A stretch of 64,000 nt of DNA, taken from the NCBI RefSeq assembly GCF_900110645.1, contig NZ_FOFB01000007.1:124001-188000 (forward strand). Reading direction: 5' to 3'. Below the pieces are notes generated by a model. The model had not been told where the DNA came from, did no database searches, and saw only the letters and a program-made list of their open reading frames with translations. Shown one piece after another: positions 10,328 through 17,532 of this stretch (its first letter is position 1; each line of letters opens with the position of its first letter). A program made the position numbers and the translations under genes. The DNA is from Neolewinella agarilytica (GTDB lineage: Bacteria > Bacteroidota > Bacteroidia > Chitinophagales > Saprospiraceae).

Positions 10328-10385
10328 AAGTTTTTCCTTCATTGGGAACTATTTACCTTTGCGTCGCTTTATTACAAAGCAGAGA

Positions 10386-10504
10386 TTCAACTGAGTCAGC
10401 CCCATTTAAATGGTGATTGTAGCTCAGTTGGTTAGAGCGCCGGATTGTGATTCCGGAGGTCGCCGGTTCGAGACCGGTCTTTCACCCTAACCGACTCAGT
10501 TGAA
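10386..10504 (+). repeat. 12-bp inverted repeat flanking tRNA-His
   Basis: TTCAACTGAGTC at 10386-10397 is the exact reverse complement of GACTCAGTTGAA at 10493-10504. In the precursor RNA the two flanks would pair and close the tRNA into one helix, a possible processing signal. The right arm leads directly into the terminator. Confidence 0.7.
10412..10486 (+). tRNA. tRNA-His (anticodon GUG)
   Basis: Cloverleaf with D-arm GCTCAGTTGGTTAGAGC, anticodon stem-loop CCGGATTGTGATTCCGG with GTG as anticodon, and T-arm GCCGGTTCGAGACCGGT. The extra G at 10412 opposite C73 (10486) is the G-1 identity element of tRNA-His. CCA is not encoded. Acceptor pairs 5-68 and 6-67 read as T-T mismatches. Confidence 0.93.
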
Positions 10505-10532
10505 AACCCCGGTAAGCCAGGCTTGCCGGGGT
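10503..10532 (+). terminator. Rho-independent terminator after tRNA-His
   Basis: AAACCCCGGTAAGC pairs with GCTTGCCGGGGTTT (one G-T pair) around a CAG loop, followed by TCTTGTTTTG. Its stem is also read in the opposite direction after the minus-strand lectin gene, so it may serve both. Confidence 0.75.
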
Positions 10533-10568
10533 TTCTTGTTTTGTGGCCACGGCTTAAACTGTCGGCTA

Positions 10569-11261
10569 CTAATCTGGCACCTCCGCCTGTGCAAACACCA
10601 GTTTCTTAATGCAGATGTCGTGGTAGTTCATCTTGCGGCCGGTGGCCGCCGTCACGCCCCAAAAGACGGTGGGGTTGCCCCGAAAAACATCCTCGACGAT
10701 GTCTTCATTCAGGTTAGCGACTTGCTTTCCGTCCAGGTGAACCTGTAGTTGCTTTTCGATCGGGTTCCAGTAGATCCATAGCAGATGCTTTTGACCGTCC
10801 TCCAAATTGGGTAATTCGTTGGGGCCATCCACGCTGGCGTAGTGATGGGGCTGCCCGTTGACCGAGATGGCTACATGGTCATTCGGCGGATCGGCCAGAT
10901 GGTAATTCTGATAAGTATCAAACTCAATACCAAGGCTAGGATAAAGACCAGCGAAGCCCATCCCCTCCCCCCGATAGCCCGTACGCATAACGGGATGGAA
11001 GACAAAGCCGATACCGTCAGCCCCCAACTCATCACGCTTGCCGAATACCAGACAGACAGTGAGCTCAAAAGACTGGCTCAGGTCGATGGGCTTTTCATAC
11101 CAGGCGGAGCCCGAGGCAAACTGCACGTCGGGCGTCAGGCGGATGCAGTCTTCGTCGAGGATGCGGGCAGTGCCGCCTAACTTAAACTCCTCGACGCTGG
11201 ATTGAGCAAAAAGAGTACCAGCTGTCAGCAAGACAACAAGCAGAGAGCGAAAAAAGTGCAT
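10569..11261 (-). CDS. Secreted L-type (legume-like) lectin-domain protein
   Basis: 230 residues with an N-terminal signal peptide (cleavage near TLFAQ). The mature part has the L-type lectin pattern: an FELTVCLVFG strand, ADGIGFVFHP (the Asp-containing metal/sugar loop), SLGIEFDTYQN, then DHVAISVNGQ and a late VFWGVTAATG strand. Such beta-sandwich domains bind glycans; Bacteroidota use them on secreted proteins for polysaccharide contact. There is no T9SS sorting domain, so it may be periplasmic or released otherwise. It is a single gene, divergent from the ATP-grasp gene. Confidence 0.7.
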   Translation of the reverse strand: MHFFRSLLVVLLTAGTLFAQSSVEEFKLGGTARILDEDCIRLTPDVQFASGSAWYEKPIDLSQSFELTVCLVFGKRDELGADGIGFVFHPVMRTGYRGEGMGFAGLYPSLGIEFDTYQNYHLADPPNDHVAISVNGQPHHYASVDGPNELPNLEDGQKHLLWIYWNPIEKQLQVHLDGKQVANLNEDIVEDVFRGNPTVFWGVTAATGRKMNYHDICIKKLVFAQAEVPD

Positions 11262-11576
11262 ATGTGCAGGTTTTATGTGAACAGTGGAATCGAAAGATTA
11301 ACCGACACGTGCCTGATAATTTTCCTGTAGTAAAGGAGTCTGCCGGTAGCTTCGCCCTAGTTTTCACAGTCCGCAGGGTAATGGTAACACGCGTACCAGC
11401 AGTTCAGGCAACTTACCTGAGTCCGCATAGTTTGGGTATAACAATATAAAGATTACCGGAGAAATAATGTTGTGCCGCCGGTAAGTATTGATACGATGTT
11501 GCACCGGAAGACAACAAAGTACTGCCCGGACGGATTGTATCTAACAGTCCTTCACCGCCATAAAGCTGATTGAAAT
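11262..11576. other. Divergent intergenic region, no clear feature
   Basis: 315 bp between the lectin and ATP-grasp genes. I see no good TAnnTTTG box near either start. A 7-bp inverted repeat TTACCGG/CCGGTAA (11453-11459, 11478-11484) is the only local symmetry. Confidence 0.4.
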
Positions 11577-12638
11577 ATGCCAAAGCTAGCCGTCCTTTAT
11601 CAATCTTCTCCCCCACCCCCCGTTGATGGTATCAGTAAGCCCATGAAGCCAGGAGGCTATGCTGATAGCGGAGCAGACATTGCTTTTAGTCTGCAACAGG
11701 CAGGGGTGGAAGTCGTTCTCCCCGTCTCCGCACCCCGGCAGCAGCAAGATACCGACTGGGTATTTCCGGACACAGCAGCAGGCATCGAAAGCGCCCTGCA
11801 ACGGGGCGCTACTATCCTTTGGCTCAATACTGTACTTTACGCCGGCCACGCGATCGAAGCCTTCTTTCCTTCCTCCCTGGAGCTGGTGGGACAGCTACCG
11901 CTGCGGGCCGGGCAATTCGACGACAAACTCCTGACGAACGATTTATTACGGAATCATGGCCTCCCGGTGCCCGACTACCACATCCTGTCACAGGATAATT
12001 ACACCGAAAGATTACCGACGCTCACTTACCCGATAGTGGTCAAGCCCGTCCGGGGCCGCGGCAGCCAGGGGGTCACAAAAGTCGATGATGCAGAGCAAGC
12101 CGGTCTAGTCGTCCGTAAGTTGTTGGAAAGTGCAGAATACGGTGACAAAGTATATACCGAACGTTTTCTGGACGGGCAGGAAATCACGGTATCCGTTCTG
12201 CCTCCCGGCACGTACAATATACGGGGGCAGGAAGTAACTCAACCCTCCTACTGGTGCCTGCCTCCGGTGGTCAGGTTTAACCACGATGGGGGCATTGCTC
12301 CGTACAATGGCAGCGTGGCCGTAATTCATAACAGCCGGGTACTCTCCGCGGATGAGGCAGCCTCCCCGGCTCTGCAATCCGCTCTGCAGGCCTGTGCCAA
12401 AGCGGCTCATCTGGTGGGCGCAAAAGCCGTTATTCGTATCGATTGCAGGGCGGACGCAGCGGGAAATTACTTTCTCTTCGACCTGAACATGAAACCTAAC
12501 ATGACCGGAAATCAACGCTTGCACCGGCAAGACCAGCAGAGTCTTACTGGCCTCGCCGCCAGAGAAATCGGATGGTCGTATCAGGATTTATTGCTCAACC
12601 TGCTGGGTCAACGGTGGAAGGCCCAGGCGGCTTCGTGA
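11577..12638 (+). CDS. ATP-grasp family ligase (D-alanine-D-alanine ligase-like)
   Basis: 353 residues. A Rossmann-like N-terminal part is followed by the ATP-grasp core: YPIVVKPVRGRGSQGV (ATP-binding lysine and glycine-rich loop), VYTERFLDGQEITVSV, and the metal-binding end AVIRIDCRAD then FDLNMKPNMTG. This fold activates a carboxylate by phosphorylation and joins it to an amine or thiol. The layout recalls Ddl enzymes, but the sequence is too divergent to call it ddl, and it is not in the dcw cluster, which lacks ddl. Its stop is 4 bp from that of the convergent cupin gene. Confidence 0.75.
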   Translation: MPKLAVLYQSSPPPPVDGISKPMKPGGYADSGADIAFSLQQAGVEVVLPVSAPRQQQDTDWVFPDTAAGIESALQRGATILWLNTVLYAGHAIEAFFPSSLELVGQLPLRAGQFDDKLLTNDLLRNHGLPVPDYHILSQDNYTERLPTLTYPIVVKPVRGRGSQGVTKVDDAEQAGLVVRKLLESAEYGDKVYTERFLDGQEITVSVLPPGTYNIRGQEVTQPSYWCLPPVVRFNHDGGIAPYNGSVAVIHNSRVLSADEAASPALQSALQACAKAAHLVGAKAVIRIDCRADAAGNYFLFDLNMKPNMTGNQRLHRQDQQSLTGLAAREIGWSYQDLLLNLLGQRWKAQAAS

Positions 12639-12642
12639 GCGC

Positions 12643-13008
12643 TCAAATCCACTCGCATTCTTCCACTGTGAGCTCCGTTTTCTCCTCTCCGGTATGTTTA
12701 GTGGAAGCCGGTTCGAGTAGCAGCAACCACACTTCCATTCCGTTCTTAGTGCGTGGAAAATGCTGGACACCTTTCGGGACAATGTAGAAGTCACCGGGAT
12801 TAAGTTCGACGGTTTCCCGATCGCGAAAATCCAAAAAGAGTGTCCCTTTATAGACAAGGAAGAGTTCGTCTTCGTTGGCGTGGTCATGCCAGACGAAGTC
12901 GCCCTTCACTTTAGCCAGCTTTAGCTGCTGGCCATTGAGCTCGCCGATGATTTTGGGAGACCAGTGGTCGTTAAAAAGCTCGAATTTTTGGAGGATGTTG
13001 GTTTTCAT
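12643..13008 (-). CDS. Cupin-domain protein
   Basis: 121 residues. It is a single conserved beta-barrel with cupin motif 1 (WHDHANEDELFLVYKG) and motif 2 (LNPGDFYIVPKGVQHFP) carrying the His/Glu metal ligands. Small cupins of this type bind metal and a small ligand; the substrate is unknown. The frame stays open upstream to 13290, but ATG 13008 begins the conserved part and the upstream stretch is repeat DNA. A TACCTTGC box (13037-13044 on this strand) lies 28 nt before the start and overlaps a dispersed-repeat copy. Convergent with the ATP-grasp gene. Confidence 0.8.
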   Translation of the reverse strand: MKTNILQKFELFNDHWSPKIIGELNGQQLKLAKVKGDFVWHDHANEDELFLVYKGTLFLDFRDRETVELNPGDFYIVPKGVQHFPRTKNGMEVWLLLLEPASTKHTGEEKTELTVEECEWI

Positions 13009-13022
13009 GGCTAGCCTTTTTT

Positions 13023-13040
13023 GGCGCGGACGCAGGTGCA
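13023..13040 (+). repeat. Dispersed bipartite word, intergenic copy
   Basis: GGCGCGGACGCAGGTGCA, a perfect GGCGC-N3-CGCAGGTGCA, preceded by TTTTTT. It overlaps the presumed promoter of the cupin gene. Confidence 0.7.
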
Positions 13041-13160
13041 AGGTAAAACCTGAGAAGCAATAGGCAGAGCAGCTCCCGCCGGATTTGGGCAGAGGAGTTC
13101 CAGCTCCGACCGGGCAAGGGAGTAAAACGACTTTGCGCAGACCACACCTCTTACATAACC

Positions 13161-13223
13161 CAGCTACCGCAAGCACACGCTCCGGGAGCCTTCGGCCCCA
13201 TTCGCGCTCGACGCGGGAGCGTC
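13161..13223. repeat. Two-hairpin element, copy 1 (3' of CYTH gene)
   Basis: 63 bp ending 12 bp from the CYTH stop codon. It contains GCTCCGGGAGC and GACGC-GGGA-GCGTC hairpins. A second copy at 30136-30197 shares most bases and sits 8 bp after another minus-strand stop. Confidence 0.65.
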
Positions 13224-13234
13224 TCGACCAGTGA

Positions 13235-13699
13235 CTACCAGGAAGTAAACGGGCGATGAATGAGGCTCGAATTGTAGTACCGCACATCATCAGACACTTC
13301 CCGCCCCAACCAGGCGGGCCGGATAAAAGCTTCGCGCTCGGCCGTCAGCTCGATCTCCGCCACCGTAAGCCCCTCGTTAGCACCGGTAAAAACGTCAATT
13401 TCCCAGAGGTGATCTCCCAGCGGAACGAAATACCTCGTCTTCTCAATGAGTGGCTGTTCGCAAAGATCGATTAGTGCCAGTCCATCACTGACGGGGATTT
13501 CATACTCGTACTCCGCACGCGTAACTCCGGTAACCGGGCCTTTAATCGTCAGGTAGGCCTGCTCTCCGGAGATACGAACCCGGACAGTGCGTTCTTTTGT
13601 CGAGTTCAGATAGCCTTGTTTCAGGACGACGGAACGGGTTACTTCGGACTTCCAGTCGTCGTTGGCAAGGAGAAATTTTCGTTCTATTTCGTTCGGCAT
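13235..13699 (-). CDS. CYTH-domain protein (triphosphate tunnel metalloenzyme family)
   Basis: 154 residues, typical for small bacterial CYTH proteins. The N-terminal EIERKFLL (E4, E6, K8) is the ExExK signature, followed by charged tunnel strands (VRVRISGEQAYLTIKG, EYEYEIP) and a late E-I-E-L. Members hydrolyse inorganic triphosphate or act on other triphosphorylated substrates; the exact activity cannot be told from sequence. A TATCTTCG box lies exactly 4 nt before the ATG, like several other genes in this window. Confidence 0.9.
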   Translation of the reverse strand: MPNEIERKFLLANDDWKSEVTRSVVLKQGYLNSTKERTVRVRISGEQAYLTIKGPVTGVTRAEYEYEIPVSDGLALIDLCEQPLIEKTRYFVPLGDHLWEIDVFTGANEGLTVAEIELTAEREAFIRPAWLGREVSDDVRYYNSSLIHRPFTSW

Positions 13700-13703
13700 G
13701 TAG

Positions 13704-13711
13704 CGAAGATA
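13704..13711 (-). promoter_or_regulatory. -7-like box TATCTTCG, 4 nt before the CYTH start
   Basis: Reads TATCTTCG-N4-ATG on the minus strand. One of eight cases with this box 4-5 nt from the start codon. Confidence 0.4.
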
Positions 13712-13971
13712 GTCTGGTCACCGGCTAGTTTGGCCAGCTGCAACAAAGGAATGTTCAAAAGGGCTGATCCGGAGAAAGCTGATCGCTTTCAGGCGTACCG
13801 AACAAGAGCATTAATTCATTATGAGAAAAAATTGGATGAGTAAAATACAACACCTAAAACATATGCTGGCACCGATGCCTTTCGGATAATTGAAATAAGC
13901 CTGATCGCTTCGTTTGTGCATTGGTGATACACACGACGCCTGTCCGAAAAGTCACCAGCCTACATTTTTCT

Positions 13972-13979
13972 TACCTTGC
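13972..13979 (+). promoter_or_regulatory. Possible -7 box TACCTTGC for the amidohydrolase
   Basis: Variant of TAnnTTTG, 16 nt before ATG 13996. The same variant precedes 24742. Confidence 0.35.
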
Positions 13980-13995
13980 CCAAAAGATAAAACCC

Positions 13996-15546
13996 ATGCG
14001 TTCTACCCTACTCTGCTTTCTGGTCTTCCTTTGCACCTGCGTCAGCGCCCAACAAGAGAAAGCGGCTCCACGCGGCGATGCTTTCGGTGACGGTCCTCAC
14101 AGCCAGCTCATTCTACGTGGGCTCATTCTCATCAATGGCAACTGCGCTCCGCCGATTGGCCCGGTAGACATCGTGATTGAGGGCAATAAGATCGTCTCGG
14201 CCAGCACGGTTGGCTTCCCCGGTGTAGAGATCAACGAAAGACGACGCCCCAAGCTGAAGGAAGGTGGCAAAGAAATTGACTGTTCCGGCATGTATGCCAT
14301 GCCCGGCTTCGTGGACATGCACGGGCACATGGGAGGACGTGCGCAGGGCACGACGGCCGACTACGTCCTCAAACTCTGGCTCGGTCATGGCATCACCACC
14401 ATCCGCGAACCCGGAAGCTTTAATGGCCTCGACTGGACGCTGGACCACAAAAAACGCTCCGCCACCAACGAGATCGCCGCTCCCCGCATCCGTGCCTATA
14501 CGGGCTTCGGGATGGGCCGGGAAACCCCCTTCACGAACCCGGAGGAAGTGAAAGAATGGATCCGCGCCAACAAGGCCAAAGGTGCTGATGGTATCAAACT
14601 TTTCGGTGCCAGCCCGATGCTGATGCAGGCCGCCCTGGAAACCAACAAAGAAATTGGTCTGCGCAGCGCCTGCCACCACGCACAGATGGACGTGGGGCGG
14701 TGGAACGTGCTCAAGTCTGCCCGCGCCGGGCTCACCTCCATGGAACACTGGTACGGTCTGCCCGAAGCCCTCTTCACCGACCGCACCGTACAGGACTACC
14801 CCGTAGACTACAATTACCAGAACGAGCAGGATCGCTTCGGCGAAGCCGGCCGCCTCTGGCAACAAGCCGCAAAGCCCGGCTCCGACAAGTGGAACGAAGT
14901 GATGGATGAGCTACTGGAGCTCGACTTCACCATCAACCCAACTTTCAACATCTACGACGCCAACCGCGACGTAATGCGCGCCCGCAACGCGGACTGGCAC
15001 GATGAGTACACGCTGCCTACCCTCTGGAAGTTCTTCCAGCCCAGCCGCATCAGCCACGGCAGCTACTGGCATAAATGGGGTACCGAGCAGGAGGTGGACT
15101 GGAAGAAAAACTACCAGCTCTGGATGGCTTTCATCACAGAATACAAGAACCGGGGCGGCCGGGTAACGGCTGGCTCTGACTCCGGCTACATCTACCAGAC
15201 CTACGGTTTCGGCTACATCCGTGAGCTCGAGTTACTGCGCGAAGCGGGCTTCCACCCACTGGAGGTTATCCGCTCGGCCACCCTCTACGGCGCGGAGGCA
15301 CTCGGCATGGAAAATGAGATCGGCACCATCGAACCCGGTAAACTGGCCGACCTGGTCATCGTCGGTGAAAACCCGCTGGCTGACCTGAAAGTCCTCTACG
15401 GCACCGGTGCCACCCGCCTCGATGACGACGGCGAAGTGACGACCACCAAGGGCATCCTCTATACCATCAAAGACGGCATCGTCTACGACGCGGTGAAGCT
15501 TCGGGAAGAGGTAAAAAGAATGGTTCGGGAGGCGAAACGGCTTTAG
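13996..15546 (+). CDS. Secreted amidohydrolase (imidazolonepropionase-like)
   Basis: 516 residues. The signal peptide (MRSTLLCFLVF..., cleavage near VSAQ) supports ATG 13996 over an upstream in-frame start. The metal-dependent amidohydrolase barrel follows: MPGFVDMHGHMGG gives the H-x-H metal pair (H109, H111), then TTIREPG, a DGIKLFG lysine region, SACHHAQ, and AGSDSG (Asp near the end of the barrel). The C-terminal beta-sandwich returns with GTIEPGKLADLVIVGENPL. The family cleaves amide or related bonds in cyclic or peptidic substrates; the substrate here is unknown. The signal-peptide cleavage codons (14032-14049) contain the dispersed GGCGC-N3-CGCAGGTGCA word on the opposite strand. Confidence 0.85.
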   Translation: MRSTLLCFLVFLCTCVSAQQEKAAPRGDAFGDGPHSQLILRGLILINGNCAPPIGPVDIVIEGNKIVSASTVGFPGVEINERRRPKLKEGGKEIDCSGMYAMPGFVDMHGHMGGRAQGTTADYVLKLWLGHGITTIREPGSFNGLDWTLDHKKRSATNEIAAPRIRAYTGFGMGRETPFTNPEEVKEWIRANKAKGADGIKLFGASPMLMQAALETNKEIGLRSACHHAQMDVGRWNVLKSARAGLTSMEHWYGLPEALFTDRTVQDYPVDYNYQNEQDRFGEAGRLWQQAAKPGSDKWNEVMDELLELDFTINPTFNIYDANRDVMRARNADWHDEYTLPTLWKFFQPSRISHGSYWHKWGTEQEVDWKKNYQLWMAFITEYKNRGGRVTAGSDSGYIYQTYGFGYIRELELLREAGFHPLEVIRSATLYGAEALGMENEIGTIEPGKLADLVIVGENPLADLKVLYGTGATRLDDDGEVTTTKGILYTIKDGIVYDAVKLREEVKRMVREAKRL

Positions 15547-15583
15547 GAAGGGGGGTGTAGTCTTGTAGTTCGGTGGTCTTGTA

Positions 15584-15660
15584 GGCTGCCGCACCTCGGA
15601 GGAGGCGAGGCAGGCGGCACTTGTAAGCTACCGCACGTCGGAGGTGAGGCAGGCGGCAAT
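15584..15660 (+). repeat. GGCTGCCGCAC anchor elements after the amidohydrolase stop
   Basis: Two adjacent copies of the word GGCTGCCGCACNTYGGAGG (15584 and 15626), each followed by GAGGCAGGCGGCA, which can pair back with it. The first is preceded by reiterated TCTTGTAG words starting at the stop codon. Confidence 0.6.
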
Positions 15661-15820
15661 GTTTTCCGGAGGAGTGGAAGAGAAGAGGAGTTTAATGATA
15701 GCAATCATGGGAAACTTCTAGAGTAGCTCGCAGGTACTTCGTAGCACAGCACCGGGTGTCTTGTAGGCTGCCGCACGTCGGAGGTGGCGAGGGGCGGAAT
15801 CATCCACCGGCTCGGAGCGA

Positions 15821-15884
15821 CGATTTTTCATCGGATGTATCTTTTGCTGGCGAAGCCGCAACAGTTCATCCGATGTATAAATCG
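15821..15884. repeat. Long hairpin element, copy A1
   Basis: Nested stems CGATTT/AAATCG, CATCGGATG/CATCCGATG and TTGC-t-GGC/GCC-GCAA closing a GAA loop. Related copies: A2 (in the tandem duplicate) and B at 38232-38299. Confidence 0.75.
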
Positions 15885-16080
15885 AGGCTACCGCACGTCG
15901 GAGGTGAGGCAGGCGGCAATGTTTTCCGGAGGAGTGGAAGAGAAGAGGAGTTTAATGATAGCAATCATGGGAAACTTCTAGAGTAGCTCGCAGGTACTTC
16001 GTAGCACAGCACCGGGTGTCTTGTAGGCTGCCGCACGTCGGAGGTGGCGAGGGGCGGAATCATCCACCGGCTCGGAGCGA

Positions 16081-16144
16081 CGATTTTTCATCGGATGTAT
16101 CTTTTGCTGGCGAAGCCGCAACAGTTCATCCGATGTATAAATCG
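16081..16144. repeat. Long hairpin element, copy A2
   Basis: Identical to copy A1, generated by the 260-bp tandem duplication. It ends 33 bp from the stop of the LmbE-like gene. Confidence 0.75.
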
Positions 16145-16177
16145 TTGAGGGTTAAGAAAAAACTTCCCACTGCTAAT

Positions 16178-16978
16178 TTAAAACCCCACCTGCTCCTTCT
16201 CCGCTACGACCACCTTCCTGAAAAAGATCCGCTTGTCTTCGTCCGCCCGCTCAGCCGCAATCCAATCCTCCATGGCCTGCGGGGTGAACTGGCTCTGATG
16301 ACAGCGAATGGCATCGTAGTAGCGTTCGGCATCGGTTTCGGAGAAGGAGATCCGGGTATTCAGGAATTGCTCGTCGGCGTAGTTGAGGTTCCAGTCGCCG
16401 TACTTAGTCGCCTGGGTGGGTGTATAGCTGAAGTAATAGAGTTCGGGGCGGTACTTGAGCTTACCGGAGAAAAAGAGCTCGGTGGTCACGTCGGCCGTCA
16501 GGCGGTGATCGGGGTGGCCGGAGTCACCGTCCGGGCCGAAGGTGATGATGACTTCCGGGCGCAGAGAATCAATGACGGCCTCCAGCGCGTCTTCCATACC
16601 AATGAGTTGACCGAAGAAAGCATCCATGCCCTGCTCCATACCCAGCATATCCCGACGGGATAAATGAATGGGAGGTTCAATGCCCAGCGCCCGGCAGGAA
16701 CAGTCCAGCTCCCCGTTACGGACCTCCACGAGGGAGTCGCCGGCGGGGATGCCGGCGTGGTCCGTAACCCCATAACGGCCATCGGTAGCAATGACGAGAT
16801 GAACGGTAACACCTTCGGCGGCGTATTTAGAGAGAATGGGCGCCACGGTCGTCTCGTCGTCGGGGTGAGCGAAGACGGCCATGATGGTGCCGGGTGATGT
16901 AGCCTCAGGAACGGAGGCCGTCTCCGCACCGCAACCTACCAACAAAACAGAACAAAGGATCAATAAATACTTTAGCAT
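16178..16978 (-). CDS. LmbE/PIG-L-type deacetylase lipoprotein
   Basis: 266 residues. The lipobox LLVGC places the lipidated cysteine at C16. The PIG-L/LmbE signature follows: AVFAHPDDE (residues 36-42, metal-binding His/Asp/Asp), an IATDGRYG strand, and SGHPDHRLTA, the second metal motif. The family removes N-acetyl groups from sugars or sugar-linked compounds, with zinc. As a lipoprotein it would act in the periplasm or on the surface. ATG 16978 is favoured because it starts the signal peptide and lies 21 nt after a perfect TATATTTG box. Divergent from the gene at 17029. Confidence 0.85.
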   Translation of the reverse strand: MLKYLLILCSVLLVGCGAETASVPEATSPGTIMAVFAHPDDETTVAPILSKYAAEGVTVHLVIATDGRYGVTDHAGIPAGDSLVEVRNGELDCSCRALGIEPPIHLSRRDMLGMEQGMDAFFGQLIGMEDALEAVIDSLRPEVIITFGPDGDSGHPDHRLTADVTTELFFSGKLKYRPELYYFSYTPTQATKYGDWNLNYADEQFLNTRISFSETDAERYYDAIRCHQSQFTPQAMEDWIAAERADEDKRIFFRKVVVAEKEQVGF

Positions 16979-16999
16979 CGGGAAGGTGGTTGACGGAAA

Positions 17000-17007
17000 C
17001 AAATATA
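17000..17007 (-). promoter_or_regulatory. -7 box TATATTTG for the LmbE-like gene
   Basis: Perfect TAnnTTTG on the minus strand, 21 nt before ATG 16978. No clear -33 TTG at the usual distance. Confidence 0.45.
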
Positions 17008-17016
17008 ACAAATGCC

Positions 17017-17024
17017 GAACTTTG
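17017..17024 (+). promoter_or_regulatory. -7-like box GAACTTTG, 4 nt before ATG 17029
   Basis: Differs from TAnnTTTG only in the first base. Its 4-nt distance to the ATG matches the leaderless class seen elsewhere in the window. Confidence 0.3.
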
Positions 17025-17028
17025 CCCC

Positions 17029-17457
17029 ATGCGTAGTACTCTGTTGACGGTTCTGTTATTCATTTCCGGTTGCTGTCTGGCACAGGAGGAGGTTCCCATT
17101 GTCTCCTTCGCCATTTCGGCGGAAGGCACGCCCCGGCTGGAGGTTGCCAACGAAGCCGACTTCTACTACGTACTCTTTGCGGAGGGGCGGGCGCGGACGC
17201 TGGTGCAGGGGGATGGGCAAAGAGCCGTGCTGACCGAACCGCTGGCGGCGCTCCCCGAAGCGGCCTACACCGTTCATCGTTACCCACGCGCAACGCCGGC
17301 GGATCTGGACAAAGACGGGGTGGACGATTTGACTGAGCTTACCGACTTCCCCTCCCGCAGCCCGCTCAATGCTGCCCGTCCCATTGCCTTCGAAGACGGA
17401 GTGGCCTGTATCCATGACAGGTCCGCCTTCGACGAACTTGCGTTTCAACCCGGATAA
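17029..17457 (+). CDS. N-terminal fragment of a secreted dikinase-like protein (ends at in-frame stop)
   Basis: 142 residues: signal peptide (cleavage near CCLAQ), a short beta-rich domain, and a D-x-D-x-D-G-x-x-D calcium-type loop (DLDKDGVDD). The TAA at 17455-17457 is followed in the same frame by readable protein sequence (RNLEFVKFYIQDND) that runs into the ORF at 17533. The export signal is here and the T9SS sorting domain is in the second ORF, so the two are best read as halves of one gene interrupted by a nonsense change, a pair of small frameshifts or a sequencing error. Alone, this fragment has no recognisable activity. Confidence 0.6.
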   Translation: MRSTLLTVLLFISGCCLAQEEVPIVSFAISAEGTPRLEVANEADFYYVLFAEGRARTLVQGDGQRAVLTEPLAALPEAAYTVHRYPRATPADLDKDGVDDLTELTDFPSRSPLNAARPIAFEDGVACIHDRSAFDELAFQPG

Positions 17458-17532
17458 TCCGCTGAAAATGAGCGTTTAAGAAACCTTGAGTTCGTTAAGT
17501 TTTACATCCAGGATAACGATGAGCCCGATTCC

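Larger units (their letters stand above)
15627..16144. repeat. Perfect ~258-bp tandem duplication (period 260)
   Basis: 15627-15884 and 15887-16144 look identical base for base, so the duplication is recent. Each unit holds two GGCTRCCGCAC anchors and one structured hairpin. The open frames inside are short and unlike known proteins; I regard the 631-bp gap 15547-16177 as non-coding. Confidence 0.85.

Noticed and set aside
11577-12638. Calling the ATP-grasp gene ddl to fill the gap in the dcw cluster
   Set aside because: The fold is right but the gene is 24 kb or more from the cluster and key Ddl motifs are not clear enough.
15600-16150. Possible CRISPR array
   Set aside because: The repeats are two long perfect copies plus scattered words, not short direct repeats with unique spacers, and no cas gene is present.
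15756-16663. Overlapping open frames across the 260-bp tandem repeat and into the LmbE-like gene
   Set aside because: They repeat with the DNA period, have repeat-derived composition, and one runs antisense through a clear deacetylase gene.
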